Shown here: piece by piece, positions 27,263 to 35,514 of the stretch | How the letters are laid out: each line of letters opens with the position of its first letter | Position numbering within the stretch: position 1 is the first letter of the stretch | Source of the DNA: Acidobacteriota bacterium | GTDB lineage: Bacteria; Acidobacteriota; Terriglobia; Acidiferrales; UBA7541 | Assembly: GCA_013289715.1 (NCBI GenBank) | Contig: JABCZJ010000008.1 | Span: forward strand, 156,224 to 220,223 | Direction: 5' to 3' | DNA length: 64,000 nucleotides | Notes under the pieces: generated by a model | The model's input: only the letters and a program-made list of their open reading frames with translations | Databases searched by the model: none | What the model was told of the DNA's origin: nothing | Program-made: the position numbers and the translations under genes

Positions 27263-27739
27263 GTGCTACTGAAACCGAATCCGGCGAATCTTTGTTTCGG
27301 CTGCGGCGGCGCGAACGAGCGCGGAATGCTGCTGACGTTTGAACAGGACGACGCGGCGCATCGAATTCGCGGGAATTTTCGCCTGGGCGCGGAATATCAG
27401 GGTGGGGCGGGATTCATTCATGGCGGTATCATAGCTACCGTGTTGGATGAAGTGATGGGCAAGGTCTGCCGGTTCCGCGGAGTGCACGCCGTAACAGCCG
27501 AACTGAGCATCGAATATCTGAAGCCGGTGCCCGTGGACGCGGACTTGGTGGTGGAAGGGCACGAAACGGAAATGACAGGCCGAAATTTACTTATGGTTGG
27601 CGAGATACGAAATGTTTCGGGGCAGGTTCTAGCGCGCGGCAAGGGGCGGTTCGTGATCGTTGATCCGAAACGCCACACCCAGCAAGCCGCTACAAACGAC
27701 GCGCCCAAAGAATTCGCAGGGAAGCCGCTCGAAAAGTGA
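27263..27739 (+). CDS. Hotdog-fold thioesterase (PaaI/4HBT-like)
   Basis: The GTG start at 27263 follows AGGGA and lies 7 nt after the pdxR stop, giving 158 aa; the longer frame overlaps pdxR. The hotdog core is visible: CFGCG near the N-terminus, [20 protein letters not shown] (the HGG..xxxD/E active site) and [19 protein letters not shown]. It should hydrolyse acyl-CoA or similar thioesters. Its place inside a vitamin B6 operon is unusual; no B6 role for this family is established to my knowledge. It may simply be cotranscribed. Confidence 0.88.
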   Translation: MLLKPNPANLCFGCGGANERGMLLTFEQDDAAHRIRGNFRLGAEYQGGAGFIHGGIIATVLDEVMGKVCRFRGVHAVTAELSIEYLKPVPVDADLVVEGHETEMTGRNLLMVGEIRNVSGQVLARGKGRFVIVDPKRHTQQAATNDAPKEFAGKPLEK

Positions 27740-27770
27740 AATTCGCAAGCAAAACCGAGGGAGAAACTCG

Positions 27771-28661
27771 ATGGAACTGATGAACAATAATTTGTGGCGT
27801 GTAAAAGTGGGGCTGGCGGAGATGTTGAAGGGTGGCGTGATTATGGACGTGACCAACGCCGAGCAGGCCAAGATCGCCGAGGACGCGGGCGCGTGCGCCG
27901 TGATGGCGCTGGAGCGCGTCCCTTCGGACATCCGCAAGGAAGGCGGAGTGGCGCGCATGGCGGCGCCGCGTATCATTCGCGAAATTATGGACACGGTTTC
28001 GATTCCGGTGATGGCCAAAGTGCGCATCGGCCACTTCGCGGAAGCGCAGGTGCTCGAAGCGTTGGAAGTGGATTACATCGACGAGAGCGAAGTGCTCACG
28101 CCCGCGGATGAAGAGCATCACGTCTGGAAGCACGGCTACAAAGTGCCGTTCGTTTGCGGCGCGCGCAATCTGGGCGAAGCTCTGCGCCGGATCGCGGAGG
28201 GCGCGGCGATGGTGCGCACCAAGGGCGAAGCAGGCTCGGGAAATATTGTGGAAGCGGTGCGACACATGCGCACCATCGTGAGCCAAATCAAGCGCCTCAC
28301 GCTACTCGGCGAGGAAGAATTGGTGCACGAATCGAAGGAGCTTGGATCGCCTTTTGAGCTGGTGGCTTGGGTGGCGCAGCACGGCAAATTGCCGGTGCCG
28401 AATTTTTCGGCTGGTGGGATTGCTACTCCTGCCGACGCGGCGCTGGTGATGCAGCTGGGCGCCGAAGCGGTGTTTGTGGGGTCGGGGATTTTCAAGTCCA
28501 GCGATCCGGCCGTGCGCGCGCGCGCAATCGTGAAGGCCACGACGCATTACAAAGATCCGAAGGTAGTGCTGGAAGCGTCCGAAGAGTTGGGCGACGCGAT
28601 GAAGGGACTCGACATTCGCCAGATGGACGAGAAGGATTTGTTGCAGACGCGGGGATGGTAA
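27771..28661 (+). CDS. pdxS: Pyridoxal 5'-phosphate synthase, synthase subunit
   Basis: The 296-aa TIM-barrel enzyme makes PLP from ribose 5-phosphate, glyceraldehyde 3-phosphate and ammonia in the deoxyxylulose-independent route. The start ATG at 27771 follows GGGAG. Catalytic lysines are K83 (MAKVRIGHF) and K151 ([11 protein letters not shown]), with D26 near the N-terminus. Length is typical (about 295). Forms a dodecamer that docks the PdxT glutaminase. Separated from pdxT by a small ORF of unknown function. Confidence 0.98.
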   Translation: MELMNNNLWRVKVGLAEMLKGGVIMDVTNAEQAKIAEDAGACAVMALERVPSDIRKEGGVARMAAPRIIREIMDTVSIPVMAKVRIGHFAEAQVLEALEVDYIDESEVLTPADEEHHVWKHGYKVPFVCGARNLGEALRRIAEGAAMVRTKGEAGSGNIVEAVRHMRTIVSQIKRLTLLGEEELVHESKELGSPFELVAWVAQHGKLPVPNFSAGGIATPADAALVMQLGAEAVFVGSGIFKSSDPAVRARAIVKATTHYKDPKVVLEASEELGDAMKGLDIRQMDEKDLLQTRGW

Positions 28662-28683
28662 TTCGATAAGCAGGTTAGCGCGA

Positions 28684-28914
28684 ATGAGTCGGACTCGTAG
28701 AGATTCAAGTGAAAATGCCGCGACGGTTCTTGAACTCGTGAGAATGGACGACGGCACATTCGATCTTTTCCTTAATTCGCGGCTGGAACGGAGTCGGGTG
28801 CCAGAAGCGTCGCTCTCCGAAGAGATCTGTGTTCGATTTGGATTCTGCGGCGAGGAGAATCGGTCGATTTTTCGCGCGGTCCACGAGCACGGAAGAAAAA
28901 CGATTCTACTTTAG
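28684..28914 (+). CDS. Small unknown protein between pdxS and pdxT (76 aa)
   Basis: ATG at 28684, 22 nt after pdxS, with a weak AGG upstream; it ends 23 nt before pdxT. The protein starts basic (MSRTRRDSSE) and continues with a beta-rich body: ATVLELVRMDDGTFDLFLNS, then EEICVRFGFCGEE and a final RKTILL. Close operon spacing on the same strand and coding-like composition support it. It does not resemble any pdx subunit I know. A short GHMM- or PilZ-sized beta domain is possible, but that is a guess. Confidence 0.6.
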   Translation: MSRTRRDSSENAATVLELVRMDDGTFDLFLNSRLERSRVPEASLSEEICVRFGFCGEENRSIFRAVHEHGRKTILL

Positions 28915-28937
28915 CTTTCCGGAATCTCAGGAAACCA

Positions 28938-29522
28938 GTGAAAATCGGGATTGTTGCGATACAGGGTGATTACCAGGCCCATGCCAAGGTACTGGAGCGC
29001 TTGGGCGTTTCCTATACGTTCGTGCGCATTCCGGCGGATCTGGCAGGCCTGGCTGGCGTGATTCTCCCAGGCGGCGAGAGCACTACTCATTTGAAGGTAA
29101 TGACCGAAGAGGGCCTGTTCGACGCGCTAAAGAAATTCGCCGCAGCGGATGGCGCGTTTTTTGGCACCTGCGCTGGCGCGATTCTACTGGCGAAGGAAGT
29201 GCACGGGCCGGCGCAGGCATCGCTCGGCTTGCTGAATGCTTCGGTCTTGCGGAATGGTTACGGACGGCAGCTCGCAAGCGACGTGCACATGGGCCAGACC
29301 AAATTGCGCGCCCAGCCGCTCGAAATGGTTTTCATTCGTGCGCCCATCATCGAATCGGTCGGCGCGAACGTGGAAATCTTGGCAGACGATGCAGGGCATC
29401 CAGTCCTCGTGCGCGAGGGGAAAATTCTGGCGGCAACGTTTCATCCAGAGTTGAGCGACGACACGGCGGTGCATGACTATTTCGTGCGCATGGCGCGGAA
29501 TGGCTCGGCCGTCGCGCGCTGA
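28938..29522 (+). CDS. pdxT: Pyridoxal 5'-phosphate synthase, glutaminase subunit
   Basis: The 194-aa class I glutamine amidotransferase hydrolyses glutamine and channels ammonia to PdxS. The catalytic triad is C78 (FFGTCAGAILLA), H169 and E171 (TFHPEL); the oxyanion motif is LPGGEST (43-49). GTG start at 28938 with AGGA upstream. Length matches the family (about 190-200). Last gene of the pdxR-thioesterase-pdxS-orf-pdxT run. Confidence 0.97.
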   Translation: MKIGIVAIQGDYQAHAKVLERLGVSYTFVRIPADLAGLAGVILPGGESTTHLKVMTEEGLFDALKKFAAADGAFFGTCAGAILLAKEVHGPAQASLGLLNASVLRNGYGRQLASDVHMGQTKLRAQPLEMVFIRAPIIESVGANVEILADDAGHPVLVREGKILAATFHPELSDDTAVHDYFVRMARNGSAVAR

Positions 29523-29539
29523 CCATGATGCAGAGCGAT

Positions 29540-29590
29540 TCACAAATTCAACCGCGCGGTTTGACGGTTCAATCTCTCCCCAATTTGTGA
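29540..29590. repeat. Inverted repeat between pdxT and the phosphatase gene
   Basis: TCACAAATT (29540-29548) pairs with AATTTGTGA (29582-29590) across 33 nt. There is no U-run, so an operator or processed stem is as likely as a terminator. It lies 15 nt before the next start codon. Confidence 0.35.
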
Positions 29591-29605
29591 GATTCTGTCG
29601 CCCTA

Positions 29606-30025
29606 ATGAAACCCCCGGTGAAAGTGCTGTTCGTCTGCGTGGGGAATTGCGTGCGCAGCCAAATGGCGGAGGCGATCGCGCGCCATTGCTGGCCGGATAT
29701 CATTTCGCCGGAAAGCGCGGGAGTTTCGCCGCTCGGTTTCATTGACACCACCACGCAGGCGGTGTTGCGCGAGCACGGCATTCCGTTCGACGGCCAATTC
29801 TCGAAGGGCCTGCACAGCCAAAAGCTGCGCAAACCGGACGTGGTGATAAACATGTCCGGGATTCACAGCAAGGCGCTGTTTCCGGCGTGCGACGTAGAGG
29901 AATGGCCGGTGAAGGATCCGTTCGGCGAAGATATCGATCGGCATCGCAAGACTTTCGATGACATCGAGGCGCGCGTGACGTTGCTGGCGGCGCGTTTGCG
30001 GACCAGAGCGACAAGCGCCGACTAG
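29606..30025 (+). CDS. Low-molecular-weight phosphotyrosine phosphatase / ArsC-like protein
   Basis: The 139-aa protein has the P-loop C11-V-G-N-C15-V-R17-S18 (the CX5R signature) and the general-acid loop VKDPFGED. These define the LMW-PTP fold shared by tyrosine phosphatases and thioredoxin-type arsenate reductases. The C11/C15 pair is typical of LMW-PTP. True ArsC proteins have a further cysteine pair near residues 82 and 89, not seen here, so a phosphatase role is preferred. No ars genes adjacent. Confidence 0.88.
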   Translation: MKPPVKVLFVCVGNCVRSQMAEAIARHCWPDIISPESAGVSPLGFIDTTTQAVLREHGIPFDGQFSKGLHSQKLRKPDVVINMSGIHSKALFPACDVEEWPVKDPFGEDIDRHRKTFDDIEARVTLLAARLRTRATSAD

Positions 30026-30036
30026 GAACTGCTTCG

Positions 30037-30411
30037 ATGAATCTGCCGAGTTTCCACGATGGCCATTTCGACGGTCTGCGTATAGGCCCAAACAACATGG
30101 TGAATCTTTTCCTTAGAACACAAGACGGCAAATCGTTCGTCGTGATTCTGGAAGAAGTGGATCGTCTGACACTCTCGGAAATTAAACAGGGCAACATGAT
30201 ACTCGACTTGGTTTTCCGCAGCGCCGGTGAATTAACCCGCGCAGACATAGCGGAATTGTACAGCGTGGATGCCGATGCTCCGCAGGCCACAGATTTATTG
30301 AGGGCGAAGCGCGAACAAGGATTTCAGCTTTTGGAACTAAGTGCGTCCTACGGCGCGCAAGGCTTGATTTTGTTTCAGACATACGAGCTAAGACAGTCAA
30401 CTTCTGATTAA
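30037..30411 (+). CDS. Unknown protein (124 aa)
   Basis: ATG at 30037, 11 nt after the phosphatase stop, so likely cotranscribed with it. The first third is beta-rich (HDGHFDGLRIGPNNMVNLFL, KSFVVILEEVDRLTL), resembling immunity-protein-like or DUF domains that measure a surface; the rest is alternating. No catalytic motif, signal peptide or transmembrane segment is visible. I do not recognise the family. Its start resembles the small protein between pdxS and pdxT in having a short DGxFDxxxL pattern (DGTFDLFLN there), which may be chance. Confidence 0.7.
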   Translation: MNLPSFHDGHFDGLRIGPNNMVNLFLRTQDGKSFVVILEEVDRLTLSEIKQGNMILDLVFRSAGELTRADIAELYSVDADAPQATDLLRAKREQGFQLLELSASYGAQGLILFQTYELRQSTSD

Positions 30412-30451
30412 CTTGGTAACGGGAAACGAACCCGACACTTGGCAAAGAACA

Positions 30452-31126
30452 ATGCGCCGCGAAACTACTAGCGTCTCGCAGGAAGATTATCTGAAGGCGA
30501 TCTGGGAACTGGTGCAGGAGGAGCAGGCGCCGATCAGCGCGCGGCTTGCTGAAGATTTGGGCGTCACTCCTCCGGCGGTGACGGCCGCTCTGAAACGCAT
30601 GACGCGCGGCGGATATTTGCGCGTGCGCCGTGACGGGCACATCGAACTGTCGGCGAAGGGGCAGGAAATTGCAGGACATCTGGTGCTGCGTCACCGGCTG
30701 GCGGAAAAGCTGCTCACCGATGTGATCGGTCTCGAGTGGGCGCGCGCGCATGAAGAAGCAGAGCGCCTGGAGCACGGCATCTCTCCGGAAGTGGCCGAAC
30801 TGCTGCTGAAGCGATTCGGACGCGACAGCCGTTGCCCGCACGGCGTGCCCCTGCTCGGCGGAATGGCCAAGCTGCGCAGGAAATTTGGCGCGGTGCGCTT
30901 ATCGGATGTCTCGGTCGGCAAGACGTACGAAGTTCTGCGCGTCTATGAGAAGGATCCCAAGTTCCTTGAGTTTCTAACCGGCCTCGGCTTGCATCCCGGG
31001 ACGAAAGTGCGCGTCCACCAGCGCGAATACGACGAGACGATGGTCTTGTCCGTTGCGGGCCACGCCGCCCGCATTCATTTAGGGAAACCCGCGACGCAAA
31101 GGGTTTGGGTTCGCAACACCGCCTAG
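30452..31126 (+). CDS. DtxR/MntR-family metal-dependent regulator with FeoA-like domain
   Basis: The preferred ATG at 30452 gives 224 aa. N-terminal winged helix: SVSQEDYLKAIWELVQEE, ISARLAEDLGVTPPAVTAALKRM; dimerisation and metal region: LVLRHRLAEKLLTDVIGLEW, EEAERLEHGISPEVAELLL with the typical E/H metal residues, and CPHG. The C-terminal SH3/FeoA-like domain runs about 150-220 (DPKFLEFLTGLGLHPGTKVRV). Such proteins repress metal uptake when Fe2+ or Mn2+ is bound. No transporter lies next to it, so the regulon is elsewhere. Confidence 0.93.
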   Translation: MRRETTSVSQEDYLKAIWELVQEEQAPISARLAEDLGVTPPAVTAALKRMTRGGYLRVRRDGHIELSAKGQEIAGHLVLRHRLAEKLLTDVIGLEWARAHEEAERLEHGISPEVAELLLKRFGRDSRCPHGVPLLGGMAKLRRKFGAVRLSDVSVGKTYEVLRVYEKDPKFLEFLTGLGLHPGTKVRVHQREYDETMVLSVAGHAARIHLGKPATQRVWVRNTA

Positions 31127-31496
31127 TTTGTAGCTTCCGCCAGGTGCTCGCAGAAAGCACGAAGCAGCAAGCTCCGAGCAGCCCGCCGATCCACCAATCC
31201 GACATCAGGCCGCTGCCCGAAAATCGAAAATAATGATGCGGACCATTTGCGTGGCCTATTGCAACGAGGCGGGCTGGGCGACTATGATACACGGTGCTGG
31301 CCCCCCGCAGGGTGACTGGAATGGTCCAGAAATCCTTGATTTCTTCGCGCAGCTTCCAGCCAGGTGTGATGAGGACGGACGTTTCTACCTCGGCTTTTCG
31401 CAATAAGCGGACTCGAGAAACAACGCACGTCAACCGATTCGCGAACGAGATTTTGGCTTCCCAGAAAATCACTGCAAACCGAAGGAGGAACACGAA
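31127..31496. other. Non-coding gap upstream of the aldehyde dehydrogenase gene
   Basis: 370 nt with no assured gene. It contains one small plus-strand ORF (31233-31406, listed separately). Just before the next gene is a strong ribosome site, AAGGAGG at 31481-31487. Confidence 0.5.
31233..31406 (+). CDS. Possible small ORF (57 aa), doubtful
   Basis: ATG-ATG at 31233, TAA at 31404. The product (MMRTICVAYCNEAGWATMIH at the start, then a Gly/Asp-rich middle and GRFYLGFSQ at the end) has a protein-like composition, and third codon positions are GC-richer than first positions. There is no ribosome site, and the opposite strand is open in the mirrored frame, so either strand or neither may be coding. 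Confidence 0.22.
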   Translation: MMRTICVAYCNEAGWATMIHGAGPPQGDWNGPEILDFFAQLPARCDEDGRFYLGFSQ

Positions 31497-32996
31497 ATGG
31501 CAACTGCATCCGTAGCTGTAAGACCGCATGAAAATGTAACCGGGTACGTGACCAAAACTCGCAAGATGCTGATCAACGGCAAGTGGGTTGACTCCGCATC
31601 CGGCAAGACATTCGAAACGTACAACCCTGCCACAGGAGAAGTGCTCTCGCACGTCGCCGAAGGTGATAAGGAAGACATCGACCGCGCCGTAAAAGCAGCG
31701 CGCGCGGCGTTTGAGACCGGTCCGTGGTCAAAGATCTCGCCTTCCGAACGCGGCCGCATGATCTGGCGGCTCGGCGACCTGCTCGAAAAGCACCTGGAAG
31801 AATTTGCACAGCTGGAGTCGCTCGATAATGGCAAGCCGCTGAAGATTGCGCGCGTGGCCGATCTCCCGCTTTCGATTGATCATTTCCGTTACTACGCCGG
31901 CTGGGCCACGAAGATCGAAGGCAACACCGTTCCGATGTCCGGCTGGAAGCAGGGCATGTTCCACGCCTACACGGTGCGTGAGCCGGTAGGCGTGGTGGGG
32001 CAAATCATTCCGTGGAATTTCCCGCTGTTGATGGCGGCGTGGAAACTCGGTCCGGCTTTGGCGTCAGGCTGCACGATCGTATTGAAGCCTGCCGAACAGA
32101 CGCCGCTGACGGCACTGCGCCTGGGCGAATTGATTCAGGAAGCGGGCATTCCGGACGGCGTGGTGAACATCGTTCCGGGCTACGGCGAAACCGCCGGCGC
32201 CGCACTCGCCGCGCATCCGGATGTTGACAAGGTCGCCTTCACCGGTTCCACCGAAGTCGGCAAGCTGATCCTGAAAGCCGCTGCGGGGAATCTGAAGAAG
32301 GTATCGCTCGAGCTGGGCGGCAAGTCGCCGAACATTATTTTTGACGACGCCGACTTGGACTCCGCCATTCCCGGAGCGGCCAGCGCGATTTTCTTCAATC
32401 AGGGCCAGTGCTGCTGCGCCGGTTCGCGCCTGTACATCGAGAAGAAGGCTTTCGACAAGGTCGTGGAAGGCGTCGCCGACAACGCATCGAAAATCCGCGT
32501 TCGTCCGGGATTCGATCCGGACAGCGATCTGGGCCCGCTCGTTTCCGAAGAGCAGCTTAATCGCGTGTGTGGCTTCCTGGAGAGCGGCGCGAAGGAAGGC
32601 GCGAAGGCAGTGACCGGCGGCTCGCGCGAAGGTACCACTGGTTACTTCGTGAAGCCCACCGTCCTGATCAACACCAACCCGAAAATGAAAGTGGTGCAGG
32701 AAGAGATTTTCGGACCGGTCGTCACCGCGATTCCGTTCAGCGACCCAAGCGAAATCGCCGCCACTGCGAACGACACGATCTACGGCCTGGCCGCCGGCAT
32801 TTGGACGCGCGATATCAAGAAAGCCCATAGCCTCGCGTCCAAAATCAAAGCAGGCACGGTCTGGATCAATTGCTACAACATATTCGATGCCTCGCTTCCG
32901 TTCGGCGGCTACAAGCAATCAGGCTGGGGCCGCGAGATGGGGCACGAGGTGCTCGAGCATTACACCGAAGTCAAATCGGTCTGCGCGGCTCTGTAA
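31497..32996 (+). CDS. NAD(P)-dependent aldehyde dehydrogenase
   Basis: The 499-aa ALDH-superfamily enzyme oxidises an aldehyde to its acid. The catalytic Cys lies in FFNQGQCCCAGSR (middle Cys, residue 306, as in ALDH2); the general base Glu is in LELGGKSPNI; the NAD site has GFTGSTEVGK-like AFTGSTEVGKLI. Strong ribosome site AAGGAGGAACACGAA before the ATG. Length and motifs are like ALDH1/2 or betaine-aldehyde type. A BKACE gene follows after 273 nt of repeats; a shared pathway is possible but not shown. Confidence 0.95.
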   Translation: MATASVAVRPHENVTGYVTKTRKMLINGKWVDSASGKTFETYNPATGEVLSHVAEGDKEDIDRAVKAARAAFETGPWSKISPSERGRMIWRLGDLLEKHLEEFAQLESLDNGKPLKIARVADLPLSIDHFRYYAGWATKIEGNTVPMSGWKQGMFHAYTVREPVGVVGQIIPWNFPLLMAAWKLGPALASGCTIVLKPAEQTPLTALRLGELIQEAGIPDGVVNIVPGYGETAGAALAAHPDVDKVAFTGSTEVGKLILKAAAGNLKKVSLELGGKSPNIIFDDADLDSAIPGAASAIFFNQGQCCCAGSRLYIEKKAFDKVVEGVADNASKIRVRPGFDPDSDLGPLVSEEQLNRVCGFLESGAKEGAKAVTGGSREGTTGYFVKPTVLINTNPKMKVVQEEIFGPVVTAIPFSDPSEIAATANDTIYGLAAGIWTRDIKKAHSLASKIKAGTVWINCYNIFDASLPFGGYKQSGWGREMGHEVLEHYTEVKSVCAAL

Positions 32997-33070
32997 TGCG
33001 CAGCGGGCATCGTGGCTGATTAGCTGAACTGCGCGCATTGCGGCTGTCGAGGTAGTGTGATGGATCTGTG

Positions 33071-33105
33071 GTTGTAGGGGCGGGTCTGAGACCCTCCCCT
33101 ACAAC
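33071..33105. repeat. Dispersed palindromic repeat, family B copy 1
   Basis: A near-perfect 35-nt palindrome: GTTGTAGGGGCGGGTCT, GAGACCCTCCCCTACAAC, with one mismatch. The same core recurs at 35515-35545. Confidence 0.7.
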
Positions 33106-33204
33106 TGTAGCTGTGGGCAAGCTGAGCGTTTCGTTGGGGGAACTTCTGTCATGGCCGAGTGCATGTTGCTCGGCCGTTTTTCTTTCTGTATTGCCTGGCT
33201 ATCA

Positions 33205-33256
33205 GCGCGAGGCAAGCCTCGCGCGAGCGAAGGCTGCGCCAGGCCGCCGCACTCCC
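33205..33256. repeat. Dispersed intergenic repeat, family C copy 2
   Basis: GCGCGAGGCAAGCCTCGCGC hairpin followed by GCCGCCGCACTCC, matching the ends of the copies at 20897-20976 and 53351-53430. It lies directly before the BKACE start, which argues against the upstream extension of that frame. Confidence 0.6.
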
Positions 33257-33269
33257 AGAGGGATTCTTT

Positions 33270-34019
33270 ATGCTGATCGAAGTTTCGCTGAACGGCGGCA
33301 GAACGCGCGCCGAGCATCCTAACCTGCCTCGTTCGCCAGAAGAAATGGCTGCCGCGGCGAAAGAATCTGTAGCCGCAGGAGCCGGCGCAGCGCATTTTCA
33401 CGTGCGCGCCGCCGATGGCCGCGAAAGTATAGACGCGGACGACGTAGCGCGCGCGGTCTCCGCGGTGCGCGCGGCAATTCCGGGGATTCCCTTTGGCGTA
33501 AGCACGGGTTTGTGGATGGTGCGGGATGCGCAAGAGCGGCATGAAAAAGTGGCGGCATGGAAAACCTTCCCGGACTTTGCTTCGGTGAACTTCAACGAAG
33601 AAGGCGGAATCGCGATAGCCGGGTTGCTGCTATCGAAAGGCATGGGCGTAGAGGCAGGAATGGGCAGCGTGCTCGCGACCGAGAAATTTCTGGAGAGCAA
33701 TCTTGCGGCGCGCTGCCGGTGGGTGTTGCTGGAGCCAGAGCAACAGGAAATGGATGAGGCGCTCGAGGTTGTCGGAAAGGTGGAAGCATTGTTGCGCCGC
33801 GCTGGGATTGCTCTGCCGATCATTTTGCACGGATTGAATCGCACAGCGTGGGACTTTATCGAGGTAGCGGCGAAGCGCGGCTACGGCACGCGCATCGGGT
33901 TCGAGGATGTGCTTAGTTTGCCGGATGGCAGCCAGGCCAAGGGCAACGGAGAGCTGGTCGCCGAAGCGGTGAAATGCGCTGGCCGGGCCGCTGCCGCGAA
34001 CCGCGGAGCGTCAAAGTGA
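33270..34019 (+). CDS. BKACE family protein (DUF849; beta-keto acid cleavage enzyme-like)
   Basis: The 249-aa TIM-barrel protein starts at ATG 33270 (MLIEVSLNGGRTRAEHP). Family features: AGAGAAHFHVRAADGRESI, IPFGVSTGLWM, FASVNFNEEGG, LHGLNRTAW and RIGFEDVLSLPDG. Family members cleave 3-keto-5-aminohexanoate and other beta-keto acids with acetyl-CoA, using a Zn ion bound by paired His and a Glu. It is shorter than the usual 270-310 residues. The H-x-H pair is visible only partly (HFHVR). Substrate unknown. Confidence 0.85.
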   Translation: MLIEVSLNGGRTRAEHPNLPRSPEEMAAAAKESVAAGAGAAHFHVRAADGRESIDADDVARAVSAVRAAIPGIPFGVSTGLWMVRDAQERHEKVAAWKTFPDFASVNFNEEGGIAIAGLLLSKGMGVEAGMGSVLATEKFLESNLAARCRWVLLEPEQQEMDEALEVVGKVEALLRRAGIALPIILHGLNRTAWDFIEVAAKRGYGTRIGFEDVLSLPDGSQAKGNGELVAEAVKCAGRAAAANRGASK

Positions 34020-34042
34020 TTTTCTGATCGCGCGTACCTAGC

Positions 34043-34411
34043 CTAGCCTTTTCCGCCGCTCGCCTTTTGTTCCTTCAACTGCTGCTTCCAGCCGAGGATG
34101 CGCGCTTTGTTGCCGGCTTCTTCGGCTTCCGGCACCATGCCTTTGCGCTGATAAGCGCGTGAGATGGTTGTCCAGGCGAGAATATCATCGGGGTCCAGCG
34201 CCAAAATGCGCCGCGCGGTTTCAATGGTGCGGTCAAAATCCTGCTGGGCGTGATAGGCTTGCGCCAGGCCATGCAGCGCGTCGCTAAATTTAGGATCCAG
34301 TTCCAGCGCGCGCGTGTACTCCGCGATTGCTTCCGGCAATTTTCCGTCACCGAAAAAATCAATGCCCGCGTAGTAATGGTCTTCCGCGTTTTGAGGAGCC
34401 TGACTATTCAC
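34043..34411 (-). CDS. TPR-repeat protein
   Basis: The 122-aa soluble protein has about three tetratricopeptide repeats covering residues 10-110 (DHYYAGIDFFGDGKLPEAI, DALHGLAQAYHAQQDFDRTI, LAWTTISRAYQRKGMVPEAEEAG). GTG start at 34411. TPRs mediate protein contacts; no enzymatic domain is fused. It is divergent from the 72-aa gene at 34438 with 26 nt between starts, so the two share a promoter region. Partner unknown. Confidence 0.88.
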   Translation of the reverse strand: MNSQAPQNAEDHYYAGIDFFGDGKLPEAIAEYTRALELDPKFSDALHGLAQAYHAQQDFDRTIETARRILALDPDDILAWTTISRAYQRKGMVPEAEEAGNKARILGWKQQLKEQKASGGKG

Positions 34412-34437
34412 GCAGCGATTCTAACACCCGTCTCGCC

Positions 34438-34656
34438 ATGTTGAACGCTCTTCGCTATTACTGGATCATCGCGCGCGGCTACCGCCTCCGCCCGTGGGCG
34501 TCGCCCTATTTGCAATGGAGGCTGGAAACTTTCTGCGGCAAGGACGCAGCCGGCCTAGACGCGGCCAAATTCTTCAGCCTGATGTGGCGCGAACGCGCGC
34601 GCATGGAGCGGTTTTTGGAATGGGTGGCCGACCGGCGGCGCGAGCAGAGATCGTAG
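34438..34656 (+). CDS. Small basic protein, unknown function (72 aa)
   Basis: ATG at 34438; the frame upstream overlaps the divergent TPR gene. The product is rich in Arg, Trp and aromatic residues (MLNALRYYWIIARGYRLRPW, RLETFCGKDAAGLD, MWRERARMERFLEWVADRRRE), likely helical and possibly peripheral to membranes. It looks like a conserved short acidobacterial protein, but I cannot name a family. Divergent from the TPR gene. Confidence 0.65.
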   Translation: MLNALRYYWIIARGYRLRPWASPYLQWRLETFCGKDAAGLDAAKFFSLMWRERARMERFLEWVADRRREQRS

Positions 34657-34724
34657 CCGTTTTGAAAAGCGCCGGGTGTCATCCCGAACCCGCGCCAGCA
34701 AGTGAGGGAACTGCTTTTCGTCTG

Positions 34725-34783
34725 GGCACGGCTTCAGCCGTGCCGTAAGCTGCGTGAGACCTCAGCGGCTTCAGCCGCTGAGG
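34725..34783. repeat. Dispersed GGCTTCAGCC repeat pair, family E
   Basis: GGCACGGCTTCAGCCGTGCC (34725-34744) and CTCAGCGGCTTCAGCCGCTG (34761-34780) are near-palindromes with the shared centre GGCTTCAGCC. They sit between the convergent genes ending at 34656 and 34812 and could fold as a double hairpin in either transcript. Confidence 0.65.
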
Positions 34784-34811
34784 GCATGAGTTTCCGGTTC
34801 TCATACGGACT

Positions 34812-35390
34812 CTAGAGCCGCGCGGACATGCGCGACATGATCTTTCCGCTCGCGGAGATGACCGAAAGAATCAGGTGGTCGCTCAGCGGGACGCGATGGT
34901 CGCGAAGCTTGATCACATACAACATGCGATTGTCGCCCTCTTCCATCTGCAGAGTCTTGCGCTCGATGGTCACATTCGCGGCGGGCCGCAGGTATAGCCC
35001 GCGTTTCCACTCCACGCGAAATTGCATTCCTCGGATGATGTCCGGAGTTTTGGCCGGGGTATAGATGTTGGCGTCGCATACCTCGATCCGGATATTGATT
35101 TCGAGGGTTAGGTAATCAGGGAAGAAGTCCACAGTCTGCGAATTTCTGCGGAACTCGGACCCTTGTGCCGTGTCAATTCTCTCGAGGCCATTGAAGAAGC
35201 CCAGCGACTGCAGCACAGGAATGAAATTCACGCAAACGTCGCCCGCCCGTATCTGTCCGGTAGAGAGCGCGACGTCGTCCCTATATTCGTGCATTCGTCC
35301 GGCATTGCCTTCCGATTGCGCGCGCGTGATGGGCGCGAGCAGCAGACAAGCTGCCGCGAAACAACACGCGACTGGGCGAATCAGTTTCAT
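34812..35390 (-). CDS. Secreted protein of unknown function
   Basis: The preferred ATG at 35390 gives 192 aa with a Sec signal peptide (MKLIRPVACCFAAACLLLAP, cleaved after about TRAQ). The mature part has no transmembrane helix and is beta-rich: DVCVNFIPVLQSLGFFNGLER, SQTVDFFPDYLTLEINIRIEVCD, FRVEWKRGLYLRPAANVTIER, with two cysteines (in DVCVN and IEVCD) that may pair. The family is unknown to me; it looks like a periplasmic or surface protein. Upstream lies a palindromic repeat and a short gap. Confidence 0.75.
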   Translation of the reverse strand: MKLIRPVACCFAAACLLLAPITRAQSEGNAGRMHEYRDDVALSTGQIRAGDVCVNFIPVLQSLGFFNGLERIDTAQGSEFRRNSQTVDFFPDYLTLEINIRIEVCDANIYTPAKTPDIIRGMQFRVEWKRGLYLRPAANVTIERKTLQMEEGDNRMLYVIKLRDHRVPLSDHLILSVISASGKIMSRMSARL

Positions 35391-35514
35391 CCGCAGCGAG
35401 TGACTCGCAACGGGTGCAGGACTGCACGAAATTCCATGCTGCCACGATATAACGCGGCGTCGAGGACTGGCAACTATGGTTGGAAGTCCAATTTCCGAAG
35501 CAATGTTCACGACC

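Noticed and set aside
29540..29590. Rho-independent terminator after pdxT
   Set aside because: The inverted repeat arms are 33 nt apart and no T-run follows, so it is listed only as an inverted repeat.
30714..31652. 312-codon minus-strand ORF over the DtxR 3' end and the following gap
   Set aside because: Most of it is antisense to DtxR and ALDH; the gap portion reads protein-like in both strands, but no start, ribosome site or motif supports it.
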